Assembly (NCBI GenBank): GCA_002344525.1
Contig: DDTJ01000051.1
Location: 47,481 to 89,097, forward strand
From: Akkermansiaceae bacterium UBA2367
GTDB taxonomy: Bacteria; Verrucomicrobiota; Verrucomicrobiia; Verrucomicrobiales; DEV007
DNA length: 41,617 bases
Reading direction: 5' to 3'
The notes under the pieces are model-generated. The model made no database searches, was not told the DNA's origin, and worked only from the letters and a program-made list of their open reading frames with translations. Below are positions 15,234 through 23,926 of the stretch, in pieces. Position 1 is the first letter of the stretch, and every line of letters starts with the position of its first letter. Position numbers and translations under genes: made by a program.

Positions 15234-17315
15234 ATGATGAATCCCGACTTCCCTTCCACCGCCTCGCGCCGCGAACTCCTCCACTTCGCTGGCGGTCTCG
15301 CCCTTGCCGGACTCGGCCTGCCCGGACGCGTCGCCGCGCAATCGCCTGCCGCTGCGATGACGCCCGCGCTCGAAGCCTACCGACGCTTCCCCCGCATGGT
15401 CCACGACTACTATGTCGCCAAAGTGCGGACCGTGGAGAAACGGACCTCGGCGCGAAAGGCGGCCCTTTCCACCAAAGCCGAAGCCGAGGCCTACGTCGCG
15501 GACGTTCGCGAGCGTATCGCCAAGGCCTTCGCCCCCATGCCTTCGGAGAAAACCCCTCTGAACGCGAAAGTCACCGGCATCCTCGACCGCGACGGCTACA
15601 CCGTGGAGAAGGTCATCTTCGAGAGCCGTCCGAAATTCCATGTCACCGCGAACCTCTACCTGCCGAAAGAGCATCCCGGCGGAAAGGTGCCCGGCGTCGT
15701 GGGAAGCTGCGGACACTCCGACAACGGCAAATGCGCCGCCGCCTACCAGAGCTTCGCCCAAGGGCTCGCGCGGCTCGGCACCGCCTGCCTCATCTTCGAC
15801 CCCATCGGCCAAGGCGAGCGCTCCCAATACGTCGATCCCGCCGGGAAGCTTCTCATCAAAGGCACCACGACCGAGCACAACCACGCCGGGAACCAGATGG
15901 AGCTGGTCGGCGAATTCCTCGGATCGTGGCGCGCTTGGGACGGCATCCGCGCCCTCGACTACCTCCTCACCCGACCCGAGATCGATCCGCAGCATGTCGG
16001 CATCACCGGAAACTCCGGCGGCGGCACCCTGACGACTTGGCTCATCGGACTGGAGCGGCGCTGGACCATGGGAGCGCCCGCCTGCTTCGTCACGGCCTGG
16101 CGGCGGAATCTGGAGAACGAACTGCCGCAGGACAACGAGCAATGCCCGCCCCGCTCCCTCGCCCTCGGGCTCGACCACGACGACTACCTCGCCGCGATGG
16201 CCCCACGTCCCCTCATCATCCTCGCGCAGGAGAAAGACTACTTCGACGCGCGGGGAGCGGAGGAATCCTTCGCCCGGCTCCGCCACCTCTACGGCCTCCT
16301 CGGCGCGGAAGACCAAGTGAAGCTCCACATCGGCCCCGACCCGCACGGATACTCGCAGCCGAACCGCGAGGCGATGTATCGCTTCTTCAACAGCGTTACC
16401 GGAGCCTCCGATGCCGGAAGCGAACCCGCTATCGTCATCGAGGAGGACGCGGACCTGCAATGCACCCCAAGCGGACAAGTCGTCCTCGATCCCGGTTCCC
16501 GCACCGTCTTCGCCTTCACCAAGGCGAAGGCGGAACGACTCAAGGCCGCCCGCGAAGCCGCGCCGCTCGCCGGAGGGGAGCTCCGCGAAGCCGTCGCCAA
16601 CTCCCTGCGCCTGCCCGAGCGCGACCCCGTCGCCGCGCCCGACTACCGCATCCTGCGTCCCTACGGCCCCAAGCGCGGTTACCCGCGCAGCCATTGGATT
16701 CACTATGCCGTGGCGAGCGAACCGGGAATCGAGGCGGTCTGCACCGTGCTCTTCGACGAGTCGCACGTCTCCCGCCTGCCCGCCGCGCCCGAGGGCGGAG
16801 GCAAGGCCCTCCTCTGGATCGCCGAGAAATCCTCCGATCAGGAGCTGCGTGAAGATGCTTTTCTCAAGGAACTCGTCGCGGCGCAGGACGACGCCACCCT
16901 CATCGTCGCCTGCGACGTGCGCGGCGTCGGTGAATCCCTGCCCGTCACCGCCGGAAACCAGCCGCACAGCTACTACGGGGCCGATTATTTCTACGCCGCC
17001 TATGCGAACATGCTCGCCCGTCCCTATCTCGGCGGGAAGACGCACGATGTCCTCCGCGTGATCGATCTCCTTATCTCCCGTGGCTGGACCGGGCTCCATC
17101 TCGCCGCGAAAGGCCGCGCCACCCTGCCCGGCGGGCTCGCGGCCCTCCTCGACGAGCGGGTCAAAAGCGTCTCCCTCCGCGAGCCGCTCGAAAGCTGGCA
17201 TTCCCTCGCCGTCAAGGAGCATTACCAATGGCCGCTCTCGCACATGGTCTTCGGGGTTCTCAAGACTTGGGATCTTCCGGAGGTGTGGAACGAACTGAAA
17301 CCTCGCTCGGTCTGA
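15234..17315 (+). CDS. Exported tandem alpha/beta hydrolase (acetylxylan-esterase-like), second half degenerate
   Basis: A 693-residue protein with a Tat-type signal (SRRELLHFAGGLALAGLGLP, residues 11-30). Residues about 45-390 form an alpha/beta hydrolase of the acetylxylan esterase type. The nucleophile is S261 in GNSGGG, the acid is probably D335 or D338, and H371 sits in DPHGYS. The IFDPIGQGERSQY segment at about 187-199 is family-typical. Residues about 400-693 look like a second hydrolase-like domain: it keeps the CDVRGVGES strand-loop near 560, but the position of the nucleophile elbow reads LAAKGRAT (about 623-630) with no Ser. It probably acts on acetylated glycans outside the cytoplasm, an inference from the family. 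Start ATG 15234 could also be the second Met at 15237. Confidence 0.8.
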   Translation: MMNPDFPSTASRRELLHFAGGLALAGLGLPGRVAAQSPAAAMTPALEAYRRFPRMVHDYYVAKVRTVEKRTSARKAALSTKAEAEAYVADVRERIAKAFAPMPSEKTPLNAKVTGILDRDGYTVEKVIFESRPKFHVTANLYLPKEHPGGKVPGVVGSCGHSDNGKCAAAYQSFAQGLARLGTACLIFDPIGQGERSQYVDPAGKLLIKGTTTEHNHAGNQMELVGEFLGSWRAWDGIRALDYLLTRPEIDPQHVGITGNSGGGTLTTWLIGLERRWTMGAPACFVTAWRRNLENELPQDNEQCPPRSLALGLDHDDYLAAMAPRPLIILAQEKDYFDARGAEESFARLRHLYGLLGAEDQVKLHIGPDPHGYSQPNREAMYRFFNSVTGASDAGSEPAIVIEEDADLQCTPSGQVVLDPGSRTVFAFTKAKAERLKAAREAAPLAGGELREAVANSLRLPERDPVAAPDYRILRPYGPKRGYPRSHWIHYAVASEPGIEAVCTVLFDESHVSRLPAAPEGGGKALLWIAEKSSDQELREDAFLKELVAAQDDATLIVACDVRGVGESLPVTAGNQPHSYYGADYFYAAYANMLARPYLGGKTHDVLRVIDLLISRGWTGLHLAAKGRATLPGGLAALLDERVKSVSLREPLESWHSLAVKEHYQWPLSHMVFGVLKTWDLPEVWNELKPRSV

Positions 17316-17319
17316 TCTT

Positions 17320-17401
17320 CCTCCTACTCATCCTCATCCTCCTACTCAGAAAGCGGAGGTCTGGCGACGGACGATTGAGTAGGAGGATGAGTACGAGTAG
17401 G
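17320..17401. repeat. TNCTCN/NGAGNA hairpin element D (best stem)
   Basis: The left arm is at 17320-17347 and the right arm at 17377-17401. The inner 15 bp pair perfectly: CTCATCCTCCTACTC (17333-17347) with GAGTAGGAGGATGAG (17377-17391), around a 29-nt loop. It begins 4 nt after the hydrolase stop codon, between convergent genes, so a bidirectional terminator role fits. Confidence 0.88.
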
Positions 17402-17420
17402 AATCTCGAAGCCAACAGAT

Positions 17421-17453
17421 AAATCCGATATTCAGATTTCGAGCTTCGGATTT
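17421..17453. repeat. AAATCCGA/TCGGATTT hairpin beside element D
   Basis: AAATCCGA (17421-17428) pairs perfectly with TCGGATTT (17446-17453) around a 17-nt loop that itself contains GATTTCGAGCT. It lies 16 nt after the stop codon of the minus-strand EEP-like gene and 20 nt from element D. A second, different hairpin in the same convergent gap suggests one terminator per strand. Confidence 0.6.
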
Positions 17454-17469
17454 CCGATTTCCCCCCTCA

Positions 17470-18489
17470 TCACGGCACCTTCGCCTTTGCTGCGGGCATC
17501 CGCACTTCGCTCACGACGATGCGGCCCTTGGCATCCGGGTTGAGGCGCGTCGTCGATTTCAACGGGACGAGGTTCGGCGAGACCCAGATCTGGTCGAGGC
17601 GAAGGAAGGGATAGGTCGAGGGATGGGTGTTGTTCCAGCCCTGCCCCGATGCGGCCCCGGTGTCGACCATGCGGTTGTTCTCCAAGGGGCGGAAAACGTC
17701 GTCCTTGGGCGGGGTGCCGAAGCCGCCGCCGACCACGCGGGCGACGCGGTCGCGGTTCATCGGATTCTCCCCGAGGAGCGTCCGCACGATCCGGCGGGTC
17801 TCGACGCGGGCGGCGACGAGTCCCTTCCACACCGGCGGCTTCCACATGTCGAGGCGGGGCGCGCAGCCGGGGAGATCGAGATTGGTGGCGTCGATGACCA
17901 GCCCGCCCGGATGCCTCAGCCGCACATGGAGGGCCTTGCCCTGCGGATCGGTCAGGACGGAAAGGGTTTCACCACGGGCGAGGATCGCGAGATCGCCCCA
18001 AGTCGTGACGGACCGCTCCACGCCATAGAGCCGGTCGGCGATGGCGTCGAGCGTCATCTTGTCGGGGGCCTCCTGCACGAGGAGAAGGTCGGGGGCGGCC
18101 TCGACCGCCTCGCGCAGAGCCTCCTCCTTCCCCGAGCAGCGGACGGAGGCGAGTCGCAGGATTGCCCCCTCCTCCGGGGAAGCGGGGGCGGCCCGGCGTT
18201 CGCGCACCGAGGCGACAGCCTCGCGGCAGATCCCCCGGACCTCCTCGGAGAAGGCCGCCACCGTGACGAGAAAGAGGCAGAGCATCGCCCCGAGGGCCGG
18301 ACCGCGGCAGACGATCCAGCAAAGCAGGGAGACCAGCGCCCCGGCACCCGCCCAAGCCCACACCGGCGTGAGCGTGACCGGGACCATCGCGTCCCAGCGG
18401 TTCAGCATGCAGGCCGCCACCGCGAGGTAGGCGAGGAGCAGGACGAGGGGGACAACGGTCGCGAGGAGCTTCTGGGTCTTTCGCCACAT
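17470..18489 (-). CDS. Membrane-anchored EEP-fold protein with altered catalytic motifs
   Basis: A 339-residue protein with three N-terminal membrane helices (about 8-28, 40-60, 63-82) and a C-terminal endonuclease/exonuclease/phosphatase-like domain. E140 in DLLLVQEAP matches the metal-binding Glu of the fold, and LDQIWVSP (298-305) matches the late strand. The usual GDFN motif reads GGFG (255-258), and the usual terminal SDH reads SEV (327-329). It may therefore be a non-catalytic relative; this is my reading of the motifs, not a tested fact. ATG 18489 was chosen because it gives the basic start MWRKTQK before helix 1. It is transcribed away from araD, with 109 nt between starts. Confidence 0.72.
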   Translation of the reverse strand: MWRKTQKLLATVVPLVLLLAYLAVAACMLNRWDAMVPVTLTPVWAWAGAGALVSLLCWIVCRGPALGAMLCLFLVTVAAFSEEVRGICREAVASVRERRAAPASPEEGAILRLASVRCSGKEEALREAVEAAPDLLLVQEAPDKMTLDAIADRLYGVERSVTTWGDLAILARGETLSVLTDPQGKALHVRLRHPGGLVIDATNLDLPGCAPRLDMWKPPVWKGLVAARVETRRIVRTLLGENPMNRDRVARVVGGGFGTPPKDDVFRPLENNRMVDTGAASGQGWNNTHPSTYPFLRLDQIWVSPNLVPLKSTTRLNPDAKGRIVVSEVRMPAAKAKVP

Positions 18490-18598
18490 GGCAGGGCCGG
18501 GTTCCGTCAGGGAGTCGGACAGGGTAGACCAATTCGGGCGATTGTCCCCCCGGAATTCTCCTCTTGCGGGGGGCGCGTTCGGGGTTTCGTTCCCCACG

Positions 18599-19297
18599 AT
18601 GCTGCGGGATCTGAAAGAAGAGGTGCTGGAGGCCAACCTTCTCCTCGTGAAAGAGGGGCTGGTGCGCCTGACTTGGGGCAATGTGTCAGGGATCGACCGG
18701 GGGCGCGGGCTCGTCGCGATCAAGCCGAGCGGGGTCGCCTACGAGGATCTCACGGTCGATTCGCTCGTCGTCCTCGATCTGGACGGCCAGGTCGTCGAGG
18801 GAACGCTGCGTCCGTCGTCCGACACGCCGACGCACCTCGTCCTCTATCGCGAGTTTCCGGAGATCGGCGGGGTCACCCACACGCATTCGGTGAGGGCGAC
18901 GATGCTCTCCCAAGCCGGGGTGGAGTTGCCCTGCCTCGGCACGACCCATGCCGATCATTTTTTCGGAACCGTGCCGCTGGTGCGCGAATTGACGCCGGAG
19001 GAGGTCGCCGAGGACTACGAGACGAACACGGGCCGCGCCATCGTCGAATGCTTCCGCAAGCGGGGGATAGCCCCCATGGCGATGCCGGCCTGCCTCCAGA
19101 GATACCACGCGCCCTTCACTTGGGGCAAAAGCGCCCTCGACTCGGTGAGGAACAGCGTCGCCCTCGAAGTCTGCGCGGAGATGGCGCTGGGGACGTGGCA
19201 GTTGCGGCCCGAGGTCGCGCCGCTGCCGAAACATCTCCTCGACAAGCACTACCTGCGGAAGCACGGGCCGGGAGCCTACTACGGGCAGGGGAAGTGA
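18599..19297 (+). CDS. araD: L-ribulose-5-phosphate 4-epimerase
   Basis: A class II aldolase-fold epimerase, 232 residues, the same size as AraD (231). It converts L-ribulose 5-phosphate to D-xylulose 5-phosphate in arabinose and ascorbate breakdown. Visible motifs are GNVSG (27-31) for phosphate binding, SSDTPTH (73-79) with the active-site Asp, the zinc ligands H94 and H96 (THTHS), and H170 in YHAPFTWGK. It is a solo gene between the EEP-like gene and the convergent phosphatase-fold gene, with stop codons 1 nt apart. It may serve the adjacent sugar cluster, which is an inference. There is no Shine-Dalgarno sequence at ATG 18599. Confidence 0.92.
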   Translation: MLRDLKEEVLEANLLLVKEGLVRLTWGNVSGIDRGRGLVAIKPSGVAYEDLTVDSLVVLDLDGQVVEGTLRPSSDTPTHLVLYREFPEIGGVTHTHSVRATMLSQAGVELPCLGTTHADHFFGTVPLVRELTPEEVAEDYETNTGRAIVECFRKRGIAPMAMPACLQRYHAPFTWGKSALDSVRNSVALEVCAEMALGTWQLRPEVAPLPKHLLDKHYLRKHGPGAYYGQGK

Positions 19298-19318
19298 GTC
19301 ACGGGTCACGGGTCACGG
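19298..19318. repeat. Three tandem GTCACGG heptamers at a convergent gene end
   Basis: GTCACGG is repeated three times without a break, starting one base after the araD stop. Read on the minus strand it forms the C-terminal codons and the TGA stop of the phosphatase-fold gene (ending SPVTRDP). The repeat carries TGA in each unit, so it supplies a stop in every frame. Confidence 0.8.
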
Positions 19319-20732
19319 GACTCCAGCCTCCGCCACGGCAGAGTGCCAGCAGATGCCCATGCGCTTCCGTCGCGGCGAGAGTCGCACCGTTTTCCAGTCC
19401 CGGAAAGGCTCCGATCAGCACGGGATGGTCGTCGCGGTCGTGCGGGATGCAGCCGTGCGAGCCTTTCACGAGACTGGCGTCGAGGGGGATGACGTTCATC
19501 AACATGCGGAAGCCGAGGGCCTTCTTCAGCAAGCGCCGACCCACGGCCAGCTTGGGGAAGCGGATCTTCGGATCGAGGAAGAGCTCGACGGGGTCGTAGC
19601 CGGGCTTGCGGTGGATGTCGACGCAGCGGGCGTAGTCGGGAGCCTTGCGGTCGCTCTTCCACCAGTAGTAGGTGAACCAACTCCGCTCGTCGGACACGGC
19701 AACGAGATCGCCAGTCCGCTCGTGGGCGAGGCCGAGCGCCTTCTGGGCGGCACGGTCGTGGACGGCGGCGACGCCTTCGGTCTGGCGCAGGGTCTCGGCG
19801 ACTTCGTCGAGGATCGCTGGATCGTTCACGTAGACATGCGCGACCTGGTGGTCGGGGATGGCGAAGGCGCGGCAGTTGCCGAGGTCGATCATCTCGCTCC
19901 CGAGTTCGTCGCGCCAGACGATCCAGCCTTTCTCGCGGAAGACGCGGTTGAGATGGATGGCGCGATCCACCTGGGTGATGCCGTATTCGCTGAGGACGAC
20001 GACGCGCACGCCGCGAGGTTCGAGATGGTTGACGAGATCCTCGACGACCTGGTCGATGGCTTGGAGGTCGTCGGAGATCTTCGGCGATTCCGGCCCGATG
20101 CGCTGGAGGTTGTAGTCGAGGTGGGGCAGGTAGACGAGGTTGAGATTGGGCGAGAACTGGTCCTCGAACCACTTCGCCGACTGCGCGATCCATCGGCTCG
20201 ACTCGATCCCGGAGGCCGGCCCCCAGAAGGCGGGGAAAGGGAACTTGCCGAGCCGTCGCCGGATTTTCTTCCGCAGCTCCATCGGCCAGGTCTGGACGTC
20301 GAAGAGCTTCTTGCCGTCGGCGCGGTAGATGGGGCGAGGGGTGATCTGGTAGTCGGCGCTGGAGTAGAGATTGTTCCACCAGAAGACCTTGGCGCAGGTG
20401 TAGGCGGGGTCCTCCTCGCGGAGCGTTTCCCAGATCTTGCGGCCTTTGACGAGGTGGTTCGACTGCTTCCAGCAGCGGTGCTCGGCGTAGTCGCGGTCGT
20501 ACCACATGTTGCCGACGATGCCGTGTCCACCGGGCGCTTCGCCGGTGAGGTAGGTCGCCTGCATCGTCGAGGTGACGGCGGGCAGCAGGGGCGTCACATG
20601 GACGAGCTTCGTCTCCTCCCGCGCGAGGAACTGGCGGAGGAAAGGCATGTCCGGGCCAAGATGGCGCGGGGTCAGGCCGACGACGTTGAGGATCGCGGTG
20701 CGGGGCAAGGTGGAGGAAGAGGGTTTGCTCAA
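19299..20732 (-). CDS. Alkaline-phosphatase-superfamily phosphodiesterase/nucleotide pyrophosphatase-like
   Basis: About 477 residues, alkaline phosphatase superfamily, type I phosphodiesterase/nucleotide pyrophosphatase branch. The N-terminal strand ILNVVGLTPRHLG and the nucleophile block PAVTSTMQATYLTG (Thr) are family-typical, followed by GGHGIVGNMWYDR. Later metal-binding blocks are YLPHLDYNLQ, LSEYGI and KGSHGCIPHDRDDHPV. The substrate is unknown. There is no ATG in a suitable place. I chose TTG 20732 (LSKPSSSTLPRTAILN), because an upstream ATG at 20858 would overlap the permease gene by 53 nt; the start is uncertain. It is the last gene of the minus-strand run from 29145. The C-terminal residues are encoded by a heptamer repeat. 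Confidence 0.78.
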   Translation of the reverse strand: MSKPSSSTLPRTAILNVVGLTPRHLGPDMPFLRQFLAREETKLVHVTPLLPAVTSTMQATYLTGEAPGGHGIVGNMWYDRDYAEHRCWKQSNHLVKGRKIWETLREEDPAYTCAKVFWWNNLYSSADYQITPRPIYRADGKKLFDVQTWPMELRKKIRRRLGKFPFPAFWGPASGIESSRWIAQSAKWFEDQFSPNLNLVYLPHLDYNLQRIGPESPKISDDLQAIDQVVEDLVNHLEPRGVRVVVLSEYGITQVDRAIHLNRVFREKGWIVWRDELGSEMIDLGNCRAFAIPDHQVAHVYVNDPAILDEVAETLRQTEGVAAVHDRAAQKALGLAHERTGDLVAVSDERSWFTYYWWKSDRKAPDYARCVDIHRKPGYDPVELFLDPKIRFPKLAVGRRLLKKALGFRMLMNVIPLDASLVKGSHGCIPHDRDDHPVLIGAFPGLENGATLAATEAHGHLLALCRGGGWSPVTRDP

Positions 20733-20805
20733 GGACGCAAGAGGGTTGGGCCGGACAAGGTAAGGCCGACCTCCACCGAATGCGAGAGGACGGTTTCCCG
20801 GCCAG

Positions 20806-22281
20806 CTAGACCATGGGCAGCAGCTTGCTGAGAAGGAGCACAACGACGAGCCCGACAATGGAGTTGACGGTGAGCTGGACGCTGAAGGTGCGCAGGGTCT
20901 CCCTCTCCGTCATCCCCGAGAGCTTCGACACGGCCCAGAAGCCGCTGTCGTTCATCCACGAGAGGAACATGGCCCCGAAGCCGATGCTCATGAAGAGGTA
21001 GACCGGATGGCAGCCCAGTTGCGAGCCTGCGGCCATGGGGGCCATGATGGACGACGCGGTGAGCATGGCGACGGTGGCCGAGCCCTGGGCGACCCGGATC
21101 ACCACGGCAACGAGCCACCCGAGGAGGATCAGGTTGATGCTGTATCCCTGGGCGAGGGTCTTCACGGCGTCGCCGACACCGGCGTTGCGGAGGGCCGCGC
21201 CAAAGGCTCCGCCAGCGCTGGTGATGAGGATGATCATGCCCGCGGTCTCCAGCGGAGGGGCGACGAGCTCCTCCAGTTTCCCCAGCCCCAGCTTGCACTG
21301 CCGGGCGAGCACGGCCATGGCGATGAAAGCGCCGATGAACAGGGCGATGTTCTTGTTCCCGATGAAGTCGACCCAGATCCGGACCGCATCGAACCCCTCT
21401 TGGCCGCCGAAGGCGGAGACGAAGCCCGTGGCCCATCCGGTCCCAGCGGCGGCGGCGTTTCCGGCGAGTTCGAAGACGGTGGTGAGGGTGATGAGGACGA
21501 TGGGCAGGATCACCGGGACGATGCTCCAGAAGAACGAGGGCAGCTCGCTGTCCGGCTTGTCGCCGATGCCCTTGAGGCTTTCGAGCGGCACGGCCCCGGA
21601 CCCGCGCACGGGCACCTGCACCCGCCGGTTGATCCAGTGGCTGACGAGGAAGCCGAAGACGGCGACGACGGCCCCGACGGCCATGCCCCAGACGAGGGAT
21701 TCGCCGACGCTGATCTGGAGGTCGTCCACCACGGCGACCGGGCCGGGGTGCGGCACGGTCATGGAGTGGGTGATGGAGCCGGCGACGCAGACGGCGAGGA
21801 TGTAGAGCACGTAGTTCTTCCCCGTGCGCAGGGCGAGGGTCATGGCGAGCGGGGCCATCAGCATGAACATGGTGTCGAAGAAAATCGGCGCGCTGAGGAG
21901 GAAGGTGCTGGTCAGCAGCGCCCAGCCGGCACGCTTCTCCCCGAACAGGGCGAGGAAGCGGCGCACCACCTTGTCCGCGCCACCGCTCTGCATCAGGGCC
22001 ATGCCGATGATCGCCGCGAGGGCGATGGAGATGGCGATGTCTCGGGCGGTGTCGCCGAGCCCCTTCGAGACCATCTCCACGCAGCCGGCGAACGCTGAAT
22101 AGGTCTTCGTCGAGCCGTCTTTCTGCACGATCTCCCAAGCCTCCCTCCCCGTCATGAGGCCGGCGATCAAGGCGGCGAGGAGGAGGGCGACGAAGGCGTG
22201 GAGACGCAGCTTTCCGATGCCGATGACGATGAAGGCGACGCTGACGGCGAGGATGACGAAGGGCCAGTAGGTGGGGGACAT
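20806..22281 (-). CDS. GntP-family gluconate/sugar-acid permease
   Basis: A 491-residue, 12 to 14-helix permease of the gluconate:H+ symporter (GntP) family. Recognisable blocks are ALAAIIGMALMQSGGADKVVRRFL, the SAPIFFDTMFMLMAPLA helix, ITHSMTVPHPGPVAVV, and SATVAMLTASSIMAP near the C-terminus. GntP proteins import gluconate, hexuronates or related sugar acids; the exact substrate cannot be read. It sits 75 nt after the SSS symporter gene in the same direction, so two transporters with different coupling ions belong to one run. This supports sugar-acid uptake for the cluster. Confidence 0.9.
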   Translation of the reverse strand: MSPTYWPFVILAVSVAFIVIGIGKLRLHAFVALLLAALIAGLMTGREAWEIVQKDGSTKTYSAFAGCVEMVSKGLGDTARDIAISIALAAIIGMALMQSGGADKVVRRFLALFGEKRAGWALLTSTFLLSAPIFFDTMFMLMAPLAMTLALRTGKNYVLYILAVCVAGSITHSMTVPHPGPVAVVDDLQISVGESLVWGMAVGAVVAVFGFLVSHWINRRVQVPVRGSGAVPLESLKGIGDKPDSELPSFFWSIVPVILPIVLITLTTVFELAGNAAAAGTGWATGFVSAFGGQEGFDAVRIWVDFIGNKNIALFIGAFIAMAVLARQCKLGLGKLEELVAPPLETAGMIILITSAGGAFGAALRNAGVGDAVKTLAQGYSINLILLGWLVAVVIRVAQGSATVAMLTASSIMAPMAAGSQLGCHPVYLFMSIGFGAMFLSWMNDSGFWAVSKLSGMTERETLRTFSVQLTVNSIVGLVVVLLLSKLLPMV

Positions 22282-22356
22282 AACGGTGGATGCTGAGGGA
22301 AACGCGGCGCGGAGTCCAGAAAAAAGGATCGCTCGCGTCCTGCCGCTTTTGCGGGA

Positions 22357-23850
22357 TCAAGCGGACGCGGACGCCGCCTTCCCCCGCGAGAGGAGCAGGC
22401 CGACGCCGACGGTGATGAGGCAGCCGAAGAGGCTGTACCAGATGAAGGAGACAAGGGTTTCGGGCGTTTCCGCAGTGAAGGCTCCGCTTTGGTAGAGAAA
22501 GAGCGCGAGCAACGAGAGGAAGCCGACGAAGCAGCCGACCAGCGCCCCGCGCGTGTCGGCGCGTTGGGTGAACATGCCGAGTACGAAGAGCCCCAGGAGC
22601 GGTCCGCCGACGAGACCGATGATGGTGTTGACCGATTCGACGAGGTTGCCCTTCATCTGCGAGACGGCGAAGGCGAGGGCCATCACGAGGATGCCGTAGC
22701 CGGCCGTAATCCAGCGGGCTCGGGCGACCTGGCGGGCGTCGGAGACGGCGGGTCCCTTGCCGAGGCGCTGCTGGAAATCGACAAGCGTGGCCGAGGAAAG
22801 CGAGTTCAGCCCGGCGGAGATGGTGGACATGCTCGCCGCATAGATCGCCGCGATGAGCAGGCCGGGCAGCCCGGCAGGGAGCTGGCTGACGACGAAGTAG
22901 GGCAGGATCTGGTCCTCCTTCGCGATGTGCCCGGCGGCGAGCGGATCGCCGTGGATCTTGTAGAAGGCGTAGAGGACCAGCCCGGTGCCGTAGAAAAGGA
23001 CGAGGACCGGAAGGATGAACCAGAGCTTGATCCAGAGCGAGCGTTTCGCCTCCCGCAGGCTCCCGGCGGTGAGGTAGCGCTGCACCGAGACCTGGTCGGT
23101 GGCCATCTGCACGAGGTGGAGGAAGGCCGCGGCGAGGAGGAGCGAGCCGAGATTGACCCGCTCGGCGAGGCTGAAGGAGAGGCTGATGTCCATGCGTCCA
23201 TCCGCGACGGCGGTCTCCCAGACGCCGCCGAGGCCGCCGGGGATCATGCTCGCGGCGACGAAGGTGATGATGATCTGCCCGCCGAAGAGGACGATGAGCT
23301 GCATCACATCCGTCCAGATCACCGCCCGCATCCCGCCGAGGGTGGTGTAGAGCATGGTGAGGGTGCCCGAGGCGAGGATCGTGACCCAGAGGGGGATGCC
23401 GGTGACTTTTTCCAAGGCGAGGGCTGGCGCGTAGGTCGCGGCGGCGAGCCAGAGCGAGACCCGGCCGATGAAGAGCCCCGAGGCAAGGAGCCGCACAGGC
23501 AGGGCGAAGCGCTCTTCGAGGAACTGGTAGGCGGTGTAGAAGCGCGAGTGGTAGAACTTCGGCAGCACCCACAGGGTCGTGATCGGGGTGGCGATGAAGA
23601 AGGCGAGCACGGCATAGGCGAAGGCGAAGCCGTTCTTGTAGACGTCGGCAGGTCCGGCGAGGTAGCTGATGCCTGAGAAGAGCGCCGCGAGGATGGACAT
23701 GGCCACGAGGAAGGGGCTCATGCCCCGCCCAGCGAGGAAGTAGTCGCCGAGGTTGCCCGCCTTGCGCCGCGCCGAGTAGAGCCCCACGCCGACGGAGGCG
23801 GCGAGGTAGAGGCCGAAGATGGTGTAGTCGAGCCAGGAGAAATGGGCCAT
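22357..23850 (-). CDS. SSS-family sodium:solute symporter
   Basis: A 497-residue symporter of the sodium:solute (SSS/SLC5) family with about 13 to 14 helices. The family block GNLGDYFLAGRGMSPFLVAMSI follows helix 1. The conserved GISYLAGPADVYKNGFAF and, in helix 8, IYAASMSTISAGLNSLSSATLVDFQQR, which holds the sodium-site Ser residues, are present. Substrates in PVC bacteria are mostly sugars, sialic acid or similar. ATG 23850 (MAHFSWLDYTIFG) fits the family; an earlier ATG at 23862 is possible. It lies 76 nt after the propeller gene. Expected partner: the periplasmic oxidation and isomerase genes upstream. Confidence 0.92.
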   Translation of the reverse strand: MAHFSWLDYTIFGLYLAASVGVGLYSARRKAGNLGDYFLAGRGMSPFLVAMSILAALFSGISYLAGPADVYKNGFAFAYAVLAFFIATPITTLWVLPKFYHSRFYTAYQFLEERFALPVRLLASGLFIGRVSLWLAAATYAPALALEKVTGIPLWVTILASGTLTMLYTTLGGMRAVIWTDVMQLIVLFGGQIIITFVAASMIPGGLGGVWETAVADGRMDISLSFSLAERVNLGSLLLAAAFLHLVQMATDQVSVQRYLTAGSLREAKRSLWIKLWFILPVLVLFYGTGLVLYAFYKIHGDPLAAGHIAKEDQILPYFVVSQLPAGLPGLLIAAIYAASMSTISAGLNSLSSATLVDFQQRLGKGPAVSDARQVARARWITAGYGILVMALAFAVSQMKGNLVESVNTIIGLVGGPLLGLFVLGMFTQRADTRGALVGCFVGFLSLLALFLYQSGAFTAETPETLVSFIWYSLFGCLITVGVGLLLSRGKAASASA

Positions 23851-23926
23851 GGACGGGAGCATAGGGGAAAAAGGGGACCTTTGGCAAGGACGCGATTCCC
23901 TGGGGTGCCCGGCGGTCACGTCCGCC

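Noticed and set aside
14727..17243. 838-codon minus-strand frame opposite the hydrolase
   Set aside because: Antisense shadow; the opposite strand has a signal peptide and catalytic Ser and His.
8008..17401. A CRISPR array or simple microsatellite as explanation of the TACTC repeats
   Set aside because: There are no uniform repeats with uniform spacers; units face each other as hairpin arms and vary at set positions, so neither label fits.
20729..23887. 1052-codon minus-strand frame across the two permease genes
   Set aside because: It is in another frame of two recognised transporters and its translation is Arg/Pro/His-rich with no motif.
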